Counted from the stretch's first letter, positions 1-6,324 are shown. The stretch is 8,670 nucleotides of DNA from Planctomycetota bacterium (GCA_020425885.1 JAGQRA010000797.1:1-8670); one strand, 5' to 3'. Made by a program: numbers and translations. The notes: generated by a model from the letters alone, not told the origin.

Positions 1-26
1 AAGACGGCATGAACAAGACCATCGGT

Positions 27-59
27 CAGCCGTGTGCGGGAAAACCGCATGCACGGTTG
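27..59 (+). ncRNA. Group II intron domain V hairpin (catalytic core)
   Basis: Domain V is the catalytic hairpin of group II introns and binds the active-site metals. Here the lower stem pairs C27-G59 and 28-34 (AGCCGTG) with 52-58 (CACGGTT), including the usual G-U pair next to the AGC triad (28-30). A two-base bulge (T50, G51) lies on the 3' side, as expected. The upper stem TGCGG (35-39) pairs with CCGCA (45-49). The loop between them is GAAAA (40-44), five bases instead of the usual GNRA tetraloop, so the hairpin is 33 nt rather than the typical 34. The fit to the family is otherwise very close. Confidence 0.85.
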
Positions 60-63
60 GATA

Positions 64-122
64 GGGGGGCTTGGTTGCCGCGGGATTGCTTCTTCAACAA
101 GACCAGGTAACCAAGCTCTACC
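64..122 (+). ncRNA. Group II intron domain VI hairpin with candidate branch-point A
   Basis: Bases 69-79 pair with 106-116 as an 11-bp stem with one G-U pair. It extends through 66-68 with 117-119 using G-U and G-C pairs. A120 is then unpaired on the 3' side and followed by C121-C122, which can pair with G64-G65. This is the arrangement of a domain VI stem with its bulged branch-point adenosine a few bases before the 3' splice site. Its position directly after domain V supports the assignment. The branch A is an inference from folding by eye. Confidence 0.7.
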
Positions 123-123
123 A

Positions 124-906
124 ATGCAGACCCGCGTTCACGTAATGCGCCGGCGGCGCGAACTCGGCGGTGGCTCGTATGCGATCGAGGTCGACGGGCC
201 GATCCCGCCCACCGATCCGGGCCAGTTCTACATGCTGCGGACCCGCGAACGGTGGCCGGTGTTGCTGCCGCGGCCGCTGTCGCTCTACGACCGGGCCGAC
301 GACGGATCGTGGGGCAGTTTCCTCGTCAAGTCGGTCGGCCCCGGGACCAGAGCCCTGCTCGACCTCGAACCCGGCGAGGAACTCGTGCTCAATGGCCCGC
401 TCGGCCGCGCGTTCCCGGCCGAGGTCGAGGATCCGGTCTGCATCGCCGGCGGCGTCGGGCTGGCGCCGTTCCTGTTGCTGGCGCGGCGGCGGGCGGCGGC
501 GGGCGGCAGGTTGCGGCTGTTGTTCGGCGGTCGCTCGCGCGATGCGCTCGCCGGCCTCGACGACTTCGTCAAGATCGCCGATGTCCACACCTCGACCGAC
601 GATGGCAGTCATGGTCATCACGGTCTGGTGACGGGGCTGCTCGACGAGCTGGTGACGAACGGCGAGGTGAGGCGTGGCGAGGTCGTGTTCTGCTGCGGGC
701 CGGACCCGATGATGGCAGCGGTCGCGGCCGCGTGTCGGCAGCACGAGCTGCGCTGCTTCCTGAGCCTCGAGACCTACATGGCCTGCGGCTATGGCGTCTG
801 CAACGGCTGCACGGTCAAGGTCGATGGACCGCGCTTCAAGGGATGGCCGTACTCGAAGACGTGCATCGAGGGGCCGGTCTACGAGGCCTTCGAGCTGGTC
901 GAATAG
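124..906 (+). CDS. pyrK: Dihydroorotate dehydrogenase B, electron transfer subunit (PyrK type)
   Basis: This is the FAD/[2Fe-2S] subunit that carries electrons from dihydroorotate oxidation (PyrD) to NAD+ in pyrimidine biosynthesis, in the cytoplasm. The 260-aa product has the family's full layout: an N-terminal ferredoxin-reductase-like barrel with the FAD motif RPLSLYD (50-56), GPLGRAF (91-97), the nucleotide-binding loop GGVGLAPF (109-116), CGPDPMM (191-197), and a C-terminal iron-sulfur motif with Cys 221, 226, 229 and 247, the usual four ligands of PyrK. Start: ATG at 124 gives an N-terminus that aligns naturally with PyrK (RVHVMRRRREL then PGQFYML). The frame is open further upstream, but that part lies inside the intron. 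There is no convincing ribosome binding site before 124, as expected if the native leader is the 5' exon to the left. No pyrD follows: the next gene is convergent. Its partner must lie left of the window or elsewhere. Confidence 0.93.
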   Translation: MQTRVHVMRRRRELGGGSYAIEVDGPIPPTDPGQFYMLRTRERWPVLLPRPLSLYDRADDGSWGSFLVKSVGPGTRALLDLEPGEELVLNGPLGRAFPAEVEDPVCIAGGVGLAPFLLLARRRAAAGGRLRLLFGGRSRDALAGLDDFVKIADVHTSTDDGSHGHHGLVTGLLDELVTNGEVRRGEVVFCCGPDPMMAAVAAACRQHELRCFLSLETYMACGYGVCNGCTVKVDGPRFKGWPYSKTCIEGPVYEAFELVE

Positions 907-908
907 CC

Positions 909-923
909 GGCCGGTAACCGGCC
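909..923. terminator. Small GC hairpin between convergent gene ends
   Basis: GGCCGG (909-914) and CCGGCC (918-923) form a 6-bp stem around a TAA loop. It lies 2 nt after the pyrK stop and 7 nt beyond the stop of the convergent DUF2237 gene. The position fits a bidirectional terminator, but there is no T-run on either side, so it is not a classical intrinsic terminator. Confidence 0.4.
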
Positions 924-930
924 CGAACGC

Positions 931-1314
931 TCAGCCCGGGATGGCGTGGCCGCGCAGCGTCGCCAGGTCGATGAACTCGAGCGTGCGCTCGTGGGTCGAT
1001 TCGAGGACCACGCGCGGCGCCCGGTCCTCCTGCAGCGCTTCGACCCAGCGCATCGCGCACAGGCACCAGCGGTCGCCGGCCTGCAGGCCGGGGAAGTCGA
1101 ATTCGGGGCGCGGCGTCGACAGGTCGTTGCCGGCATCTTTGGAGAAGGCGAGGAAGTCGTCGGTCATCTCGACGCAGACGGTATGGGCGCCGACGTCCGC
1201 GTCGGAGGTGTTGCAGCAACCGTCGCGGAAGAAGCCGGTCATCGGCTCGGTGCTACACGGCTTCAGCGAGGAGCCGAGCACGTTGCGGGCCGTTTGGGAT
1301 TCGGGCTCGTGCAT
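931..1314 (-). CDS. DUF2237 family cysteine-rich protein
   Basis: The 127-aa product closely matches the DUF2237 family, which is widespread and of unknown function. Recognisable blocks in order are NVLGSSL (11-17), TGFFRDGCC (26-34), VCVEMTDDFLAFS (46-58), GNDLSTP (62-68), FPGL (74-77), GDRWCLCAMRW (80-90) and LESTHE (104-109). Six cysteines (20, 33, 34, 47, 84, 86) sit in or next to conserved blocks and could bind metal or form disulfides (inference). Family members are about this length, so it looks complete. Start: ATG at 1314 places the conserved NVLG block about ten residues in. An in-frame ATG at 1329 would add five residues, and neither has a clear ribosome binding site. The gene follows the beta-domain protein gene by 24 nt and is likely the last gene of the minus-strand transcript. 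No signal peptide is seen. Confidence 0.9.
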   Translation of the reverse strand: MHEPESQTARNVLGSSLKPCSTEPMTGFFRDGCCNTSDADVGAHTVCVEMTDDFLAFSKDAGNDLSTPRPEFDFPGLQAGDRWCLCAMRWVEALQEDRAPRVVLESTHERTLEFIDLATLRGHAIPG

Positions 1315-1338
1315 TCGGACCGCGAGCATCGCACCCGG

Positions 1339-3120
1339 CTACTGCGGCAGACGAACCTCGATCTCGGCGCCGGCGGTGACGGCGAAGCGATGGAAGTTCG
1401 TCGCGTCGTCCTTACCCTTCCAGGCCAGCGCGTAGTCGCCGGCAGGCAATTGCAGCCCGGGCAGCTCGGCGCTTGCCGCGGCATCGTCGAACGCGGTCGT
1501 CTCGACCCGGATGTCGAGGTCGGCGCGCACCTGGGACAGCTCCGCTGCCGAATCCTGCGGCAACGCGAAGCGCACGATCCCCGGCCGCGGCAACAGGACG
1601 TTGCCGAGATCGCATGGCGTGGAACCGTCGACCCAGTGCCGACCGCCGTCGTGCCATCCGGTGGCGCGGTGGAACAGCTCGACCTGATACCAGCCGGCGA
1701 CGAGCCCTTCGAGCCGCCGTGGCTCGCCTGACCTGCGGTGCGGCACCCGGGTGCCGACGCCGGTGTCGAGGCTCCAGACCCGGATCGTCACCCGGTCGTG
1801 CACGTTCTCGGGCAGGACCGGACGGAGCAGCAGCGAGCCTCTGGCCTCGGATGGGGGAGCGATGACGAGATCTTCAGTGTTGATCGTCACGCCGTGGACC
1901 ACGGCGACCGGCAGCCGCTGGCCGTCGCCGGGCAGCCAGAGCGCGACCGAGCCCGTGGTCGCGGGCAGGTTGGCGAGCACGAACGAACCGTCTGCACCGC
2001 TGGTGGTCGAGTCGCGCCAGCTGCCGTCGCTGGCGATCCAGTCGATCGTCGCGTTCGCGATCGTCGCGCCCGCGGCATCGCGGGCCACACCGCGCACACC
2101 GGCGTCGCGATGCAGGTTCACCGTCACGGTCGTCGCGCCGGTCGTCGCGTTCGCCGGACAGGTGCCGAGGCCGGTGGCGGTCCCGCCGGCGCGCACCGTG
2201 TAGTCCCCGGCTTGCAGCTCGGTGAACGCGAACTGACCTTCGGCATCGGTCTTGCCGCGCTGCAACGGCGCCGGTCCGCTGCCGAGCAGCGCGATCGGCA
2301 GCTCTGCTGCGGGCTTGCCGTCCTCGCCGAACACGGTGCCGACGATGCGCGCCGGGATCACCGCGGCCACGTCGGCCTGATCGAGGCTGCCTGTCTGATG
2401 GACCGAGATGTTGCCGAAGCTCAGGCCGTTGAACGAGAATCCGGACAGTTCGATCGTGTTCGACTGCAAGGAGTCGGTGCCGGTGCCCGCGGTGGCGAAG
2501 ACCGCGTGCGGGTGCAGGCCGGGCTTCATCTCGGGTCGGTCGCCGCCGGCGCCGGACAGGGTGAGGAAGCCGCTGGTCGGCATGCCGCTCGCTTCGCCCT
2601 TGGTGTCGAAGACGATGCGGATGCCCTTGCCGGTGTTCGGCTCGCGCAGCAGGGTCGTCGAGACCTTGTTGCCGTGACGCAGTGCGATCCGACGCAGGCT
2701 GCTGCGGCCGTCGTCGACGATGACTTCGCCGCTGCTCTGTCGCGAGCGCCATCGCAGCGAGATCCTGCCGTCGTCGCCGCTGGCGGGGTGGGCGTCGTCG
2801 AGCACGCAGCCCGGCGGTGCCAGCAGGAGATCGTGGCCGCTGACCGGCAGGCCGGTCGAATCGACGACCAGAACCTCGAGTTCGAAGGTGTAGGGATGGT
2901 CGAGCCACGATGCGGCGTCGGGTTCGACGGCCGCAGGTTCGCGGATCGTGTTCTCGTCGCTGCCGGGTGAGTCTGCCGCGGCCACGGTCGACGCCATGGC
3001 GGCATCCGGCTGGGTGTCGGCCGGAGCTGCCAGGGCGGGGTCCCGGTTCAGGCCGAAGAGGAATGCGCCGGCTGCGAGCGCGATGCAGACAATGATCAGC
3101 GCCTTCGTGTTCGTTCGCAT
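1339..3120 (-). CDS. Membrane-anchored or exported protein with carboxypeptidase-regulatory-like beta domains
   Basis: The 593-aa product starts with a short basic end and a hydrophobic segment (about 7-24: ALIIVCIALAAGAFLFGL), acting as a signal anchor or as a signal peptide with a possible cut near ALAAPA (29-34). A low-complexity Ala/Asp/Pro linker (30-70) follows. The rest is a chain of beta-rich modules. Two fit the carboxypeptidase-regulatory-like (CarboxypepD_reg) pattern best: about 257-312 (RIVGTVFGEDGKP, then TDAEGQFAFTELQAGDYTV) and 339-410 (GVRGVARDAAGATI, then SGADGSFVLANLP). Similar but looser modules are at about 79-145, 427-510 and 512-592. No catalytic motif is visible, so a structural or binding role at the envelope is inferred. 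Start: ATG at 3120 has GAGG 6 nt upstream and begins directly before the hydrophobic segment, which beats in-frame starts further upstream. It lies 25 nt after the sulfatase stop, so it is likely co-transcribed. The true function is unknown. Confidence 0.85.
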   Translation of the reverse strand: MRTNTKALIIVCIALAAGAFLFGLNRDPALAAPADTQPDAAMASTVAAADSPGSDENTIREPAAVEPDAASWLDHPYTFELEVLVVDSTGLPVSGHDLLLAPPGCVLDDAHPASGDDGRISLRWRSRQSSGEVIVDDGRSSLRRIALRHGNKVSTTLLREPNTGKGIRIVFDTKGEASGMPTSGFLTLSGAGGDRPEMKPGLHPHAVFATAGTGTDSLQSNTIELSGFSFNGLSFGNISVHQTGSLDQADVAAVIPARIVGTVFGEDGKPAAELPIALLGSGPAPLQRGKTDAEGQFAFTELQAGDYTVRAGGTATGLGTCPANATTGATTVTVNLHRDAGVRGVARDAAGATIANATIDWIASDGSWRDSTTSGADGSFVLANLPATTGSVALWLPGDGQRLPVAVVHGVTINTEDLVIAPPSEARGSLLLRPVLPENVHDRVTIRVWSLDTGVGTRVPHRRSGEPRRLEGLVAGWYQVELFHRATGWHDGGRHWVDGSTPCDLGNVLLPRPGIVRFALPQDSAAELSQVRADLDIRVETTAFDDAAASAELPGLQLPAGDYALAWKGKDDATNFHRFAVTAGAEIEVRLPQ

Positions 3121-3126
3121 GCGTGG

Positions 3127-3130
3127 CCTC
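3127..3130 (-). promoter_or_regulatory. Ribosome binding site deciding the start at 3120
   Basis: On the minus strand GAGG lies 6 nt before the ATG at 3120, in the 25-nt gap after the sulfatase stop. It supports this start over in-frame starts that would overlap the sulfatase gene. Confidence 0.5.
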
Positions 3131-3145
3131 GGTTGCCCCGCCATG

Positions 3146-4630
3146 CTACTTCGCGTCGCCGTCCAGCGTCTGCAAGCGGAACACCGGCGAGGCGACATGC
3201 TCGCGTTGCATGATGGTTTCGAGGTCGGTCAAGTGCGTGACCTGCTTCGCGGCGAGGTTGGTGGTCTCGCCGACATCGGCGTCGAGGTCGAACAGCTCGG
3301 TCACGGCCGGCCCCTTCTGCAATCGGCTGCGCACCAGCTTCAGCTTGCCCTGCCACACCGCCTGCCAGCCGCCGTAGCCGGCGAACTCGCGGTAGAGGAA
3401 CGGCCGCGGCTCCTGGCGCTCGCCGCGCAACGTCGCGGCGAAGCTGATGCCGTCGATGCCCTCGGGGACTGTGGCCCCGCACAGTTCGGCCAGCGTCGGC
3501 ATCCAGTCCTCGAAGCCGGTGATGCGGTCGCTCTCGCTGCCGGCCGGCACATGGCCCGGCCAGCGCACGATTCCCGGCACGCGGACGCCGCCCTCGTACA
3601 TCGAGCCCTTGCGGCCGCGCAGCTCGCCGCAGGACGCGAAGAAGTCGACGTCGGTGCCGCCGATCGGGCTGTGGGTGGCGCCGTTGTCGGACGTGAACAC
3701 GACGATCGTGTCGGCGGCGAGCCCGAGTTCGTCGAGCAGGTCGAGCAACGTGCCGACCGAGCGATCGAGGCGGCTGATCATCGCCGCGTAGGCGGCGCGC
3801 GGCGTGCGATGCGGCGTGTAGCCCCTGCCGCCGGGATAGGGCGTCTCCTCGAACTTGCCGGCGTAGGCCGCGAGCTCCGCATCCGGAACATGCAGCGCCA
3901 GATGCGGAATGACCGACGGGTAGTAGAGGAAGAACGGGCGCGACCGGTTGTCCTTCAGGAACGCCGACGCCGCGGCGAGGATGCGATCGGGCGCGTAGTC
4001 GCTGCCCTTGAAGCTGGCATAGCTCGCCGGGTCGTTGACATCGGCGCCTGCGGCCAGCTTGCCGTGCCCCGGCACCGGCGGCTCGTTCTTCAAAGCGATG
4101 CGCTCGGCATCGTCCCAGAGATAAGACGGCCAGTACGAATGGGCGTGGCGCTGGCAGTTGTAGCCGAAGAAGTGGTCGAAGCCGCGCTCGAGCGGGCTGC
4201 CATACGAGTCGACCGGTCCGAGGCCCCACTTGCCGTAGCCGCCGGTGCGATAGCCGGCGCCTTGCATGACTTCGCCGAGCGTGGTCTCGCCCTTCGGCAG
4301 CGGCCACTGCCCTTCGGGTTGCTGCTCCTTGTTGTCCCGCACCGCGGCGTGCCCCGGGTGCTTGCCCGTCATCAGCACGCAGCGCGAAGGTGCGCAGACC
4401 GGCGATCCCGAGTAGTGGCGCACGAGCCGCATGCCCTGTCCGGCCAGGGCATCGAGCCGCGGCGTCGCGATCTTCTCCTGGCCGAAGCAGCCGAGTTCGC
4501 GGTAGCCGAGATCGTCGGCGAGGACGAAGACGACGTTGGGCGGCCTCTTCTTGGTGCCGGCATCCTGCGCCGAGGCGAGGGCGAGCGGAGCCGCGAAGGT
4601 GGTGAGGAACGCGACGGCGAGGCGAAGCAT
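3146..4630 (-). CDS. Secreted formylglycine-dependent sulfatase (arylsulfatase-like)
   Basis: The 494-aa product is a type I sulfatase that hydrolyses sulfate esters, probably outside the cytoplasm. It has an N-terminal signal peptide (hydrophobic 4-19, likely cut after ASA at 19-21). Next come the metal-binding DD pair (D39, D40 in VLADDLGY), the CxPSR maturation motif CAPSR (79-83), whose C79 would become formylglycine, GYGKWGLG (131-138, K134), a PHLALH block (H243, H247), the metal-binding SDNG (314-317) and RGRKGSMYEGG (338-348). The C-terminal small domain ends with FDLDADVGETTNLA. All key residues are present and the length is normal, so it should be active once modified by a formylglycine-generating enzyme encoded elsewhere. 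The substrate cannot be told from sequence alone. The start at 4630 gives a good signal peptide but has no Shine-Dalgarno site. A long hairpin lies 6 nt upstream. The beta-domain gene follows in the same direction. Confidence 0.95.
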   Translation of the reverse strand: MLRLAVAFLTTFAAPLALASAQDAGTKKRPPNVVFVLADDLGYRELGCFGQEKIATPRLDALAGQGMRLVRHYSGSPVCAPSRCVLMTGKHPGHAAVRDNKEQQPEGQWPLPKGETTLGEVMQGAGYRTGGYGKWGLGPVDSYGSPLERGFDHFFGYNCQRHAHSYWPSYLWDDAERIALKNEPPVPGHGKLAAGADVNDPASYASFKGSDYAPDRILAAASAFLKDNRSRPFFLYYPSVIPHLALHVPDAELAAYAGKFEETPYPGGRGYTPHRTPRAAYAAMISRLDRSVGTLLDLLDELGLAADTIVVFTSDNGATHSPIGGTDVDFFASCGELRGRKGSMYEGGVRVPGIVRWPGHVPAGSESDRITGFEDWMPTLAELCGATVPEGIDGISFAATLRGERQEPRPFLYREFAGYGGWQAVWQGKLKLVRSRLQKGPAVTELFDLDADVGETTNLAAKQVTHLTDLETIMQREHVASPVFRLQTLDGDAK

Positions 4631-4636
4631 GGAGGG

Positions 4637-4716
4637 CTGGAGTACTGAACCCGCTTCGCTTTTCCAGGCTCGGTCTCTGCCGAGTCTGGAAAAACGAAGC
4701 GGGTTCGGTACTCCAG
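4637..4716. repeat. 80-nt near-perfect inverted repeat (long hairpin)
   Basis: Two 37-nt arms (4637-4673 and 4680-4716) flank a 6-nt loop (4674-4679). They differ from perfect complementarity at only three positions. In + strand RNA two of these are G-U pairs and one is a C/A mismatch. In minus-strand RNA one is a G-U pair and two are mismatches. The core arm motif is GAACCCGCTTCG with its complement. The element fills almost the whole 93-nt gap between the stop of the 68-aa gene (4721) and the sulfatase start (4630). It could be a dispersed palindromic repeat (REP- or MITE-like), a terminator or attenuator without a T-run, or a translation-blocking leader. No flanking target-site duplication is visible. 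Confidence 0.9.
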
Positions 4717-4720
4717 GGTC

Positions 4721-4927
4721 TCAGTCGCAGCCGGGCTGTTCGCTGATCAGGGCGAGGTCGTTGCAGGCGTTCCAGAGCAGCACCATGGCCTGCTTGACGT
4801 TGGCGCTGGCGACCGGGGGCAGGTCGGTGCGGGCGCTGAGGGTCCTGGTGCGGGTGTAGAGTTCCAGCAATTCGCGCTCGTCGGCGGTCAGCGCGTTGCC
4901 GAGCAGGTCCTTGGTTTGGTCGGTCAT
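4721..4927 (-). CDS. Unrecognised small helical protein (68 aa)
   Basis: I do not recognise this family. The predicted product is 68 aa, mostly helical, with an acidic first half (DQTKDLLGNALTADERELLE) and a second helix rich in small and hydrophobic residues (NVKQAMVLLWNACNDLALI). It contains two cysteines (57 and 66) and has no signal peptide or clear membrane segment. Start: ATG at 4927 lies 22 nt after the stop of the CoA-ligase gene, with no strong ribosome binding site. A longer frame reaches back inside that gene but gives an implausible Ser/Arg/Pro-rich extension. Same-strand tight spacing suggests co-expression with the CoA ligase. The hairpin begins 4 nt after its stop. It is called coding because of the spacing, the protein-like composition and the lack of a competing gene here. 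Confidence 0.65.
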   Translation of the reverse strand: MTDQTKDLLGNALTADERELLELYTRTRTLSARTDLPPVASANVKQAMVLLWNACNDLALISEQPGCD

Positions 4928-4949
4928 CGTTCGGCTCGGTTCGTCCGGT

Positions 4950-6296
4950 TCAGTATTGGGGGCGCAGATCCTGCAGGCGCTTGGCCTTGAGTTCGAAGCG
5001 CGGCAGCTCGCCGGCCTTGGCGAGTTCGACGTTGAAGCGCAGGCCTTCGTGGGCATCGGCGAGGTCCTTGCCGAGCTGTTCGGACAGGGCGGGCCAGGTG
5101 TCCTCGCGGTCGGGCTTGAGCTCGACCTTGACCGTGATTTCGTCCTGCACGTCGTCGACGCGGGCGATCACGATCTGGAACTCCTCGACCTCCTTGTGCT
5201 CGCGCACGACGGCTTCGACGGCGCGCGGATAGACGTTGGTGCCGCGGATCAGCTTCATGTCGTCGGTGCGGCCGAGGATGCCGCCCTCGAAGATGTCGCC
5301 GGTGCGGCCGCAGTCGCAGCGATCGTGCGGCACCTTGCAGACCAGATCCTTGGTGCGGTAGCGCAGCAGCGGGATGAAGCTGCGGCCGAACGAGGTGACG
5401 ACGCGTTCGCCGCGTTCGCCGTAGCCGACCGGTTCGCCGCTGTCGGGGTCGAGCACCTCCTCGATGAAGTGATCCTCGATGATGTGCGGGCCGCCGGGCT
5501 GGTGATCGCATTCGAAGATCATGATGGTGCCGATCTCGGTCATGCCGGCGGTGTCGCCGCACTTGCCGCCCCACATCTCCTCGATCATCTTCTTCACCGC
5601 GGGGATCGAGCCGGCCGGTTCGCCGCTGACGATGACGCGCCGCACGTTGCCGTCGCGACGCAGGTTGATGCCCATCTTCTCGGCGGTCTGGCCCATGCGC
5701 AGCGCGTAGGTCGGCGTCGCGCAGACGACGGTCACACCCATCTCGACGATCTGTTTGACGCGCTGCTCGGTCGTCATGTTGCCCGAGGCGAGCGTCAGGC
5801 AGCCGAGCTTCTCACAGCAGTAGTGCGCGCCCCAGAAACCGATGAACGAGCCGTAGGAGAAGGCGAAGAAGACCTTGTCGCTCGGTCGGACGCCGAAGCC
5901 CCAGAAGCCGTAACACCACATGTCGGCGATCCACGACCAGTCCTTGCGCGAATCGAGAACGCGCAGCGGCTGCCGACCCGAGGTGCCCGAGGTCAGGTGG
6001 TAGCGGATCGCATCGTCGCGCGGCCGGGTGATCAGATCGCCGAACAGCGGCTTCTCGGCCTGGTTCGCCATCCACTCCTCGCGCGTCATGAACGGCAACC
6101 GCCGGATGTCGTCGAGGGACCGGATCTTGTCGGGCGTCACACCGGCCTTCTCGTAGAGGCGGCGATGGAACGGCGATTCGGACCAGGCGCGGCCGACGAG
6201 TTCCTGCAGGCGATGCAGCTGCAGGGCCCGCAACTGGTCCTTGGGCAGGGTCTCGATCTTGGGATTCCAGTAGGCGATGTCGGTCGCGGCGTGCAC
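4950..6296 (-). CDS. Phenylacetate-CoA ligase family AMP-forming enzyme (PaaK-like)
   Basis: The 448-aa product is an adenylate-forming ligase that activates a carboxylic acid with ATP and CoA, in the cytoplasm. Family features in order are an N-terminal region with LQELVGRAWSESPFHRRLY (30-48), the ATP loop LTSGTSG (101-107), the adenylate-binding GMTEIG (251-256), YRTKDL (313-318), a CDCGRTG element (327-333), GRTDDMKLIRGTNVYP (342-357), and a C-terminal domain with PRFELKAKRLQDL (432-444) carrying the expected catalytic-region lysines. Length and motif order match PaaK, but whether the substrate is phenylacetate, benzoate or another aryl or fatty acid cannot be told. No other phenylacetate pathway genes are present. 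Start: GTG at 6296 has GGAGG 4 nt upstream. An ATG at 6365 would add 23 residues with no family resemblance. It is the first gene of the minus-strand cluster. Confidence 0.92.
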   Translation of the reverse strand: MHAATDIAYWNPKIETLPKDQLRALQLHRLQELVGRAWSESPFHRRLYEKAGVTPDKIRSLDDIRRLPFMTREEWMANQAEKPLFGDLITRPRDDAIRYHLTSGTSGRQPLRVLDSRKDWSWIADMWCYGFWGFGVRPSDKVFFAFSYGSFIGFWGAHYCCEKLGCLTLASGNMTTEQRVKQIVEMGVTVVCATPTYALRMGQTAEKMGINLRRDGNVRRVIVSGEPAGSIPAVKKMIEEMWGGKCGDTAGMTEIGTIMIFECDHQPGGPHIIEDHFIEEVLDPDSGEPVGYGERGERVVTSFGRSFIPLLRYRTKDLVCKVPHDRCDCGRTGDIFEGGILGRTDDMKLIRGTNVYPRAVEAVVREHKEVEEFQIVIARVDDVQDEITVKVELKPDREDTWPALSEQLGKDLADAHEGLRFNVELAKAGELPRFELKAKRLQDLRPQY

Positions 6297-6300
6297 GGAG

Positions 6301-6305
6301 CCTCC
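6301..6305 (-). promoter_or_regulatory. Ribosome binding site deciding a GTG start at 6296
   Basis: GGAGG on the minus strand is 4 nt before the GTG codon at 6296. The spacing is slightly short, but this is the only strong Shine-Dalgarno-like site near the N-terminus of the CoA ligase. It supports the GTG over the upstream ATG. Confidence 0.55.
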
Positions 6306-6324
6306 GTTCGGGGTGAGGGTCCGT

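Larger units (their letters stand above)
1..125 (+). mobile_element. 3' end of a group II intron (domains V and VI)
   Basis: The first ~125 bases look like the tail of a bacterial group II intron, a self-splicing retroelement. A domain V hairpin with the catalytic AGC triad is followed after a short linker by a long domain VI hairpin with a candidate bulged branch-point A near its base. The order, spacing and + orientation match known intron 3' ends. The exact 3' splice site is uncertain. Group II introns end in AY, and the candidates are AC at 120-121 or AT at 124-125. The intron body and any reverse transcriptase/maturase would lie left of the window. Frame 1 has a TGA at 10-12 that could close that protein, but too little is visible to say. 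The intron is on the same strand as the following pyrK-like gene, so it could be spliced from that gene's transcript. Confidence 0.8.

Noticed and set aside
1..64. The open frame across the left edge (frame 2, ending at TAG 62-64) as the C-terminus of an intron-encoded protein.
   Set aside because: It reads straight through the structured domain V hairpin, a common misannotation at intron ends. Domain V must remain RNA. A frame-1 TGA at 10-12 is an equally possible end, and too little sequence is visible to decide.
34..123. A longer N-terminus for PyrK starting with GTG at 34.
   Set aside because: The extra 30 codons lie in domains V and VI of the intron and do not resemble PyrK. The ATG at 124 fits the family start.
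1738..2970. A 410-codon open frame on the + strand opposite the beta-domain gene.
   Set aside because: It is the mirror frame of a GC-rich gene, and its Arg/Gly/Ala-rich product has no recognisable family. The minus strand has a signal anchor, a ribosome binding site and recognisable domains.
2948..4648. A 566-codon open frame on the + strand opposite the sulfatase.
   Set aside because: The minus-strand sulfatase has every catalytic motif. The + frame product is an Arg/Glu/Ala-rich antisense artefact of codon bias.
4637..4716. The long hairpin as an intrinsic terminator or a CRISPR repeat.
   Set aside because: There is no T-run after either arm, and the arms are far too long for a typical terminator. 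It is a single inverted repeat, not a spaced array of direct repeats.
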